64,000 bases of DNA from Eleginops maclovinus (taxonomy: Eukaryota > Chordata > Actinopteri > Perciformes > Eleginopidae). Shown piece by piece: positions 55,651 to 64,000 of the stretch. A model generated the notes under the pieces. The model was not told where the DNA came from. It worked only from the letters and a program-made list of their open reading frames with translations, and did not search any database. The DNA lies in assembly GCF_036324505.1 (NCBI RefSeq), contig NC_086365.1:10738155-10802154 (forward strand), read 5' to 3'. The position numbers were made by a program, and so were the translations under genes. Each line of letters opens with the position of its first letter. The stretch's first letter is position 1.

Positions 55651-55917
55651 CCAGAGAACATGGGTTGTATACAGGCTTCACAAAGCTTTCGGCAGGTTAG
55701 ATTTAAGACTTTTTTCAATGACTAACTTTACAAAAACTCATATTTGCTTCTGAAGTTTGGACCTTTCGACAAAACATACATTTCCTACTGCCTGAAATTC
55801 TTTTCATGACTTTTAGAGAGATTGATTCTCGACATTTTAAAACCAATCCTTGTTTTATTTTTAGAAATGTGAATGAAATGCCTTTAAGACTTTTTAAGGA
55901 TCTGTGGGAACCCTTTA

Positions 55918-56110
55918 AATGAAGGAAGGAGGTGTTGAGGAAGCGAAAAGAGAGGGTGATGGAAGGCGAGCAAGAAGAAGGAGGTTGGAGGACAGAGTGT
56001 GAGGAGATCAGAAAAGAGAAAATATCTGTGGAAAGGAGGACGGAAGGAAAAGAGGAACACGAGTAAGGCGGGGGACAAGACGAGGAGGGTAGAGGACAAA
56101 ATGTGTAAGG
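55918..56110. repeat. Purine-rich low-complexity tract
   Basis: Second GGA/GAA-rich tract, similar in composition to 55365-55650, giving Lys/Arg/Glu-rich artefactual translations. Confidence 0.65.
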
Positions 56111-56314
56111 AGCCAAGGTTAGACCAGAGGAACAAGCGGAAACGAGGTATGGCAGAAGGTGTAGTGAGGAGTAATGCCTGAGTGTGTTACTTCAGGTAGG
56201 AATTCCTGTCTACTTGTCTAATGTCATCAGAGGAGGCTCCTCTATGGCTCCAGCAGCTCCGTGTGTGTCAAGGTTACAACACATTAATATTCACAGCTTA
56301 CCCAGTCAGCCTGG

Positions 56315-56441
<127 letters not shown>

Positions 56442-56522
56442 AACCAGCATCTGCTCACACTTACAGGGCTTCTTCCTCATTGCTCCATCAAGCACAGGCA
56501 TGAGTTCATACAGAAGCCTCTG

Positions 56523-58129
<1,607 letters not shown>

Positions 58130-58480
58130 GCTAATGAAAGCCCCATCTCCTCATGCAAATGAGGCTGCTGTTAACCCCAATCAGAGAGGTCGATGAGTGC
58201 GCATCAATCCCACATCTCGCTGAGAGCTACGCAGGCAGCACACAATGCTGCCCACCCCTCCATAGGCCCACAGGTAATTACCGGGAGCCAGAAAGGGAGA
58301 GGGCTGGGGGAGTTAGAGTCTCAGGTAGGGGTGTGCAACCACCGATGCTTTTTTCATGTCATTTACGGGAAACACGGGGGTTAGTTTGCATGTCGGGTCA
58401 AGTGCAAGTCTACCACACCTCTCCTCTAAAACACACGCAGACACACAGTGGCTCGCAGTGTGACAGGTAATTACAGCTGA
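58130..58480. promoter_or_regulatory. Candidate conserved non-coding element with palindromic octamer
   Basis: Contains CCTCAT-GCAA-ATGAGG (58149-58164), a perfect 6-bp-arm inverted repeat enclosing the octamer ATGCAAAT (58153-58160). The 12-mer ACAGGTAATTAC occurs at 58270-58281 and again at 58463-58474. Several CpGs and little simple repeat until 58428. Regulatory function is inferred. Confidence 0.38.
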
Positions 58481-59219
58481 GCGGGGCTGCGCTGTATGTC
58501 AGGTTAAGAGGTCAGGCCCGCTGTCTGCTCCCTGTGGGCCACAGAGCGTCACCTCTCTGACTACATCCACAATAGCTCCATTAGCGGCGTCGTTCCACCT
58601 CTTTTCTGTCTCTGTAAGAACAGCAATGTGAAATGACAGCAGAAAAACAACGTAGCATTGACTGTTTCTCACGCTGAAAGCCAACCTTCTCATCAACTTA
58701 CATCAACAGTATGTGATTAAATAAAAAAATGAATAAAAGAAAATGATTGTTGGCATGAAAGTTAAGCAAAGTTGTATGTGTCCTGAACTTAAAGAAGTAC
58801 TGCGCCTGAATTGCGGGTTTAAATAGAGATACAAAGCCATTGGAATTTCTAGTTGCCAAATACATGGAAATCAAAAGTTGACGCTATGATTGTAACAAAG
58901 ATTGTAAAAGCAAGCATCATAAACCACTGAGCATTGTTTCTAGTTAGCAAAGCCCTTACATTTACTCAAACTGGACTCCCCTCTGGCTGCTGCACACATA
59001 CACAAATGCAGCCCTACGCATTGTTTTACGGCGGGGCAGATTTCAGTCCGCTTGTCGGTTAAAGAGACGGGTGTCATGTTAAAAGGCCCCTGTGGTAGAT
59101 TTGTTCGTGTGATATTCAGATATAAAAAACATCGATTTGTCTTGGTTGGAGGGAAAGGTTTTCCACTGCTGCCAAATTTACTCTAAATTACGAAATGCTG
59201 GATTGAATCTTCCGCTTTG
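58481..59219. other. Unassigned non-coding DNA
   Basis: Unique sequence; short open frames only; no repeat family recognised. Confidence 0.4.
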
Positions 59220-59460
59220 TTTGGTTACTGACAGGAAGATGTGGTTTTAAAGTAACGTACTGTATACAGACAGAGGATAAGTCAAGGGTACGTCAGTGTA
59301 TTGCTTTGCAACGACTCCCTTGTGGCTTTAATGTAAATGAAAATTAGTTTTCAGTCAATTGCCTTGGATATTAATGAATAACAGATAACCAATAAGGTGA
59401 GCCCTCTGCCCTCTGCCCTGTGGTCTGATCCAGGCTTTCCTCTTATTAGCATGCATTATC
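59220..59460. promoter_or_regulatory. Candidate conserved non-coding element
   Basis: Complex block with AATGAAAATTAGTTTTC, GATATTAATGAATAAC and TCTTATTAGCATGC motifs, free of simple repeats except a short CCTCTGCC doubling near 59403. Inference from motif texture. Confidence 0.27.
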
Positions 59461-59639
59461 CACACTAAATATATTCTCTCACAAACCCCTTTCACTTAAA
59501 TCCCGCCATGATATGTGCTTGAGTATCTGTAAATTCCTCTCTATATATGCTTGAATTTGTGTGTGTGCAGGTTTAATAGTGTATCTCTTGGATGTGTATG
59601 CCATGAAATAAGATTGCCTTTCACTGAAGAGCACTTGAC

Positions 59640-60080
59640 CAACAAACAACATCAGAGCGGCCTTTATTTTCTGTGGGGCAATAATGGTCACCTTAACACC
59701 ATCACGCGCTCAACCCTGTGGGCAATTGACGTCCTTCTGCTCAAATTTGATTGGATGAGAACAATTTTTCTGTGGTATGAATAACAATGCCAATCCCTGT
59801 TCCCCCCTTGTTTCGCAGTAAGCCGGTTAAAGGCCTCCAGTAGACTCTGTATTCGATCAATTTTGAACGATTAGGTTTGCCAAGCCAAATTAGGTTCTTG
59901 GATCATCAGCCTTTGTGACCCAAGTCGCCGGAGGTGCTTTTACCCTCTCCACTCATTAACTTGAGCACAGGCATTCGAAGATTGTTGTCTCTGTGTGAAA
60001 CGGTGAATTCCACAGATCCATTCATTGGCAGAAAGGGAACATATTTTACTGTTCATGGTTCTTTTCTTCTTTAGAAGCAG
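59640..60080. promoter_or_regulatory. Candidate conserved non-coding element
   Basis: Repeat-free complex sequence with TTTATTTTCTGTGG, GCAATAATGG, TTGATTGGATGAG, GAATAACAATGCC (SOX-like ACAATG), and GCCAAGCCAAATTAGG. No plausible coding frame crosses the whole block. Regulatory role is inferred. Confidence 0.33.
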
Positions 60081-61589
60081 TCCATATGATATGTGTCTTA
60101 GTGAATGAGACATCTGTGTACACTTTCAAAGGACAGAGCCGGCTCTATATTAGAATTAGGCTGTCTTTCATAATAGCTGGTCTCAATTGGTATTAAAATG
60201 GTTCTCAGTCGCACAATACTAGAACAAAAATGAACGCATTTCACATAAAGTGCCTGCACTAGTTTTGAAAGCTATTGTTGGTTACTTTTTTCTTAAAGCT
60301 AGTCACGAGGCAATCCTGGTAAGGAAAGGTTAAGAAAAGGAACCCACTCACAAATCCGAAAGTATTTACAAAATGTATTACTTCCACATCTATAAATGGA
60401 AAGAGTTCATGTATTATACAGAAGCATTTACAAGCTAAAAAAACACCAACACTTGTTAAATATTCAAAAAACTAAAGGTATCCGACCCTTAAAACTAAAT
60501 GGTCCGGACGTAATACATGACAAAGGAAAATAATGCTATACGTTAAATGTATTTTGGAGTAGGGTAACTTGTTTAGAAATCCGCCAGCCATTTGGTGTAG
60601 TCAAGATTGGACATTTCTCCCCTGTTGTAAATAAGAAAATATAAACTGTGATGCAGTATTTTTAAGGAACAACTTGTCGAATAAAACAGGCTTTTTTTAG
60701 GTCTCTCTGGTTTCTGATATTGTTAGCTTGGCTAGCATGGTAGTGTGGCTTGCTAACGCTAACGTTGATCGCCATTGGATTTCACTTTATACTCTTATTC
60801 TATCAGTAAACCGACGTTATCAGCAGCTCCGTAACACTCAGTGTAATGTTCTTATGGTTTAATAGGAAAGAGATTGATCGGATGTTTACGGACTCTCTTC
60901 CCGTGGTCCAAATGTGGTGATTCAGAGTGACAATATTGTCAAAAGTCATTGCAACAACCTTTTAAAAAACCTCTTTACGTTTAAATCACAGACAACCAAA
61001 AGAGTAAATGAATCTGCATTGATAACTTTCTGGAGCGGCAAGATCCCGTGCAGTATAATTACCCTTCAACTATTTTAATGTGTTCCTCTACCCTTGTTCA
61101 TGCCTCACTGGTACCTCAAGGGCCATGTGCAGTTTTAAAACACAGCTATTTTTGGACCAAAACTGTGGTTAGAGCCCAGCAATACAGATATTGCACAATG
61201 GTAAGAACAATTTCGACTTAATCCGTGCAAATTTCAAAGCACAAATACTGCATTATCAGCAAAACTTTGGTTCAACTTCAAGCGCCTCACATGGTTCACT
61301 GTTCTGTACGACAAAGCGTGAAATACAGGTGAGCAACACAAACCGCCCCAAGAACCGCTCAATATAAAGATGACAGAGGGTCCATTTCCTTAACATACTA
61401 CTTCCTCTAGGACTGTACATTCTCCCTCTGAAACAAAAGCAGAGGGAGGCGCTGGTGCTGGGCGCTGAACAGAGAAGATGAGAAGGTGCCCATTGAGAGG
61501 AACGCCAGACAGTGAGAGCTCCTCTCCTCTGAAACGGGCCCCAGAGCAGCCTGGGTGAGCCGGGGTTTCATTATCCCCTATCCCTCTGT
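60081..61589. other. Unassigned non-coding DNA
   Basis: AT-rich unique sequence. A TAGC/CTAACG-rich patch at about 60724-60768 resembles fish transposon debris but is too short to assign. Confidence 0.35.
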
Positions 61590-61680
61590 GATGAGGGAGA
61601 AGAAAGGCGGACGTGAGAGAAAGAAAAAGAAAGAACAGAGCAGAGGAGGGGAAGAAGAAAAGAAAGAGGCGTTTGATAGA
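61590..61680. repeat. Purine-rich low-complexity tract
   Basis: GAGAAAGA/GGAAGAAG-rich sequence, degenerate. Confidence 0.65.
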
Positions 61681-62329
61681 GCTGTGTGGAGACCGTGTGT
61701 GAATGAGCCAGTGAAGGGCAGCCATTGTCTTGCTGCGACCTCAATTTGGTACTGTACGCTCCTCTTTTTACTGCACTGTCTCGAGCCACAATGCCTCCTT
61801 TCTCCTCCACTCTACTCCCTCTCTCTCTTAAAGAAATAGGGGGATTAGGGCCCACTGAGGGGAACTGCGTGTCCAGATTGCCAACCATCATGACTCTTCG
61901 CAATTTGACGACAAGGGGGCGAGATATTCTAGGCGACATTCGTCCATTGTTTTTGTGCTTCTCACTTTTTCAGCCTCTTTCTCCATTAACTTTGGTCAAT
62001 TATTGTTTCCCCCTGGTCAGTGAAGCAGATATAGAAAATGTGGAATGTGTGATAATGGAAAAGGAATGCATTTATTTTTGGACTGTCTTAAGAAGGGAGG
62101 TGCGGGAGTTAGAAAAAGAGAGAGTGGAAAACACAGAGAGTCACAGGGACACAGACTGAGAGCGCAGCTGTACTTCCTGTTTACCCAGGCCTTGTTTGAG
62201 ACAGTGGGAAGGAACAGGGGCTGCATTCATCTCTTCATTTCTACCTCCGCTGACCCCCTCCCTCCTTCTCCTTCAATTCTTTATTTTCTCTTTCCTTGTG
62301 CTCTCTCTTCCTCCTCCCCCCCTTGTCTC
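61681..62329. other. Unassigned non-coding DNA
   Basis: Includes an unrecognised 144-codon open frame (61725-62159) and a pyrimidine-rich stretch (62241-62330). No gene called. Confidence 0.35.
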
Positions 62330-62480
62330 TTGCTGATAAACTGTGCTGAACTCGTCAGGATGAGCTAGATTAGGCAGTGCGTCGCGCTGTTTAGTAGGCA
62401 TGGGTTTAGTGCCGGGAATTATTTGAAATGATTATTAAACGTTCTGACTGGCAGCAGAATTTGATAGATAGGGAGCACAG
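62330..62480. promoter_or_regulatory. Candidate conserved non-coding element
   Basis: Complex block with GCTAGATTAGGCAG, GGGAATTATTTGAAATGATT and ATTAAACG motifs, between a pyrimidine-rich and a purine-rich stretch. Weak candidate. Confidence 0.25.
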
Positions 62481-64000
62481 ATACGACGGGGGAAGAGATA
62501 CACAGACAAAGAAGAAACAGAGAGAGGATGAAGGACAATGACAGTATGAGGAACTTCCCAAGCCAGTTACTTATCTTCCTCCGACCACAGTTCAGTTATT
62601 AGGAAGTTAAACCCCCCTCCCATCATTGTTGTTTGACTGCACTGCTTGATTGAATAATTCAAAAGTTTGGGTTTGCTTTGATGGTGAGCAAACTAACTGT
62701 AACTGTACGCCCCACAGACCTCCCTAAGAGAGAGAGAAAGAGAGCAAATCCTAGTTGTTTGTTCCACCCACCCGAGCAAAGCCCTCTCTGACCTTTCTAT
62801 GTGCAGTCCGACATCAGACCGAGACACTGCGAAAGAAGATGCTCTAGATTAAAAGGATTGTTCCTCTTGCTCCTATAGTCTCTATTGTGCAGAGGGATCG
62901 CAACAATCAATTCATCACACGTGCATTTATTCACAAACACCCTCACCCACACACGGACGCAGACAGGCCTGCTTATAATACATGCACAGTTACGGTGTCA
63001 AAATATCGGCCTGACACGGCGGGACCCCTTTCATCTGCATGTGCTGTTTGTTGCATTGACAGTCCATCTGTTTGCAGTCAATCATTAGGCGGCTTTAAAA
63101 AACTGGCGGAATGTCATAAAAACAAGAACAGATATAGGAAACAGACCCCCAGTGAAAAAAAGAGACAACTTTACCAATTTTTCTAAACGTAGTATCTTGT
63201 TTGTTGCCATTTCTTTTTAATGAGTATGGTAAATGACTCCTTACTGTTTTATTTGTTTATGTTGCAAATTTGAGGCTCTGTCTACATGCTGGGCTTTGAT
63301 ATAAGTTTGATATATAAATATATATATACATACACTACTCATCACAAATGAAAAGCCGCCCTCACATAATATGAAAGTTACCTTTGCTAGACTATGAAGT
63401 AGGGTGCAGATCCTTGCAGGGGTGAAGGCAGCTAGGCGGCATTGTTCCTAGAGTAACCTCTCCTCCCTGCTTGTGTCACTTTTGGCTTTGTCCCATTCAG
63501 AAGTTGTCTCATTGGTTGGGTTTTGAAAGGTCAGTGGGGGCTTGGGTTGAAGTGGAAATAATTTTGCACTTTCCCCAAAACAATGGCCCGCATGTTTGGT
63601 TTAGACCTTGCAAACATGCTTGTTTATTGGTTGCTTTAGAATGCTACCTTTTTATTCAAAGACTTTGAGAGCAGGAGAGTGTTGTGCTGAGCGAGGACCC
63701 CTCCCTTGAACTCTAGGACCCTTCTCTGTAAAGCTTCCTCCCTATTGAAGTGTCCTTGAGCAAGACACCGAATCCCTGTCAGCTCCAATAGTGCTACTGT
63801 TCAGCTGACCATGTGTTCTGACCTCTCTACTGTATGCTTTCGGAGCAAAAAGCCGAGTCTGCATCCATTTACTCTTTTCTCGCGGTATTGATCACCCAAA
63901 GGAGGATTTTTTGTTTGCTAGCCGCTCTCCGCTGGGAGGTCAGTGTACAGGGTCAACTTTGGAACAGTGCCTCTGGAAATGGTAGGGGTTCATTGGTTGG
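62481..64000. other. Unassigned non-coding DNA
   Basis: Unique sequence with a short TA-rich run (63309-63328). Nothing gene-like recognised; contains the repeat core at 63744-63776. Confidence 0.4.
63744..63776 (+). mobile_element. Fragment of a dispersed fish repeat (TCCTTGAGCAAG type)
   Basis: Reads GAAGTGTCCTTGAGCAAGAC then ACCGAATCCC. I recall the core GTGTCCTTGAGCAAGACAC as a frequent motif in percomorph genomes. Opposite orientation to the copy at 32.6 kb. Element ends not visible. Confidence 0.45.

Noticed and set aside
60724..60768. TAGC/CTAACG-rich patch as a transposon end
   Set aside because: No inverted partner or target-site duplication found by eye.
61725..62159. 144-codon plus-strand open frame
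   Set aside because: No recognisable domain; part of it is translated from pyrimidine- and purine-rich low-complexity sequence.

Overview
This window looks like intergenic or intronic DNA from a ray-finned fish, most likely a percomorph teleost. Three things support this: very dense and unusually long (CA)n/(TG)n microsatellites, a tRNA-derived SINE of a type common in fish, and three copies of a short MITE-like repeat that I recall as high-copy in percomorph assemblies. I find no protein-coding gene, rRNA, functional tRNA or CRISPR array that I can defend. Most of the longest open frames run through CA/TG tracts and would encode Cys-Val or Thr-His repeats.

Layout. From 1 to 27 kb the window is microsatellite-rich: twelve of the eighteen dinucleotide tracts of about 95 bp or more lie here, including an alternating TG/CA/TG trio at 15.1-15.7 kb and a CA/CA pair at 24.0-24.4 kb. 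A tRNA-derived SINE lies on the minus strand at 4.4-4.6 kb. From 27 to 38 kb there are no long tracts. This part holds purine- or pyrimidine-rich low-complexity DNA, a probable decayed hAT-type DNA transposon (32.7-33.3 kb), a 20-base poly-C run (35.55 kb), and homeobox-motif-rich blocks. From 38 to 56.6 kb there are six more long CA/TG tracts and all three MITE copies, in one orientation, at 41.3, 47.1 and 54.2-54.6 kb. The last 7 kb is mostly unique sequence.

Between the repeats are many blocks of complex, repeat-free sequence carrying TAATTA, octamer, SOX-like, E-box and CCAAT-like motifs. Their texture is that of the conserved non-coding elements found around vertebrate developmental genes. 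Conservation cannot be seen from one sequence, so these are low-confidence candidates. The best are 7.96-8.11, 16.02-16.72, 47.57-48.40, 54.84-55.35, 58.13-58.48 and 59.64-60.08 kb. If they hold up, the window is a regulatory landscape (gene desert or large intron) of a developmental regulator whose exons lie outside it. A 68-bp segment at 52.88 kb with good acceptor and donor context is the only exon-like candidate. I found no clearly novel protein system; the most notable features are the regulatory-motif architectures and the paired microsatellites.
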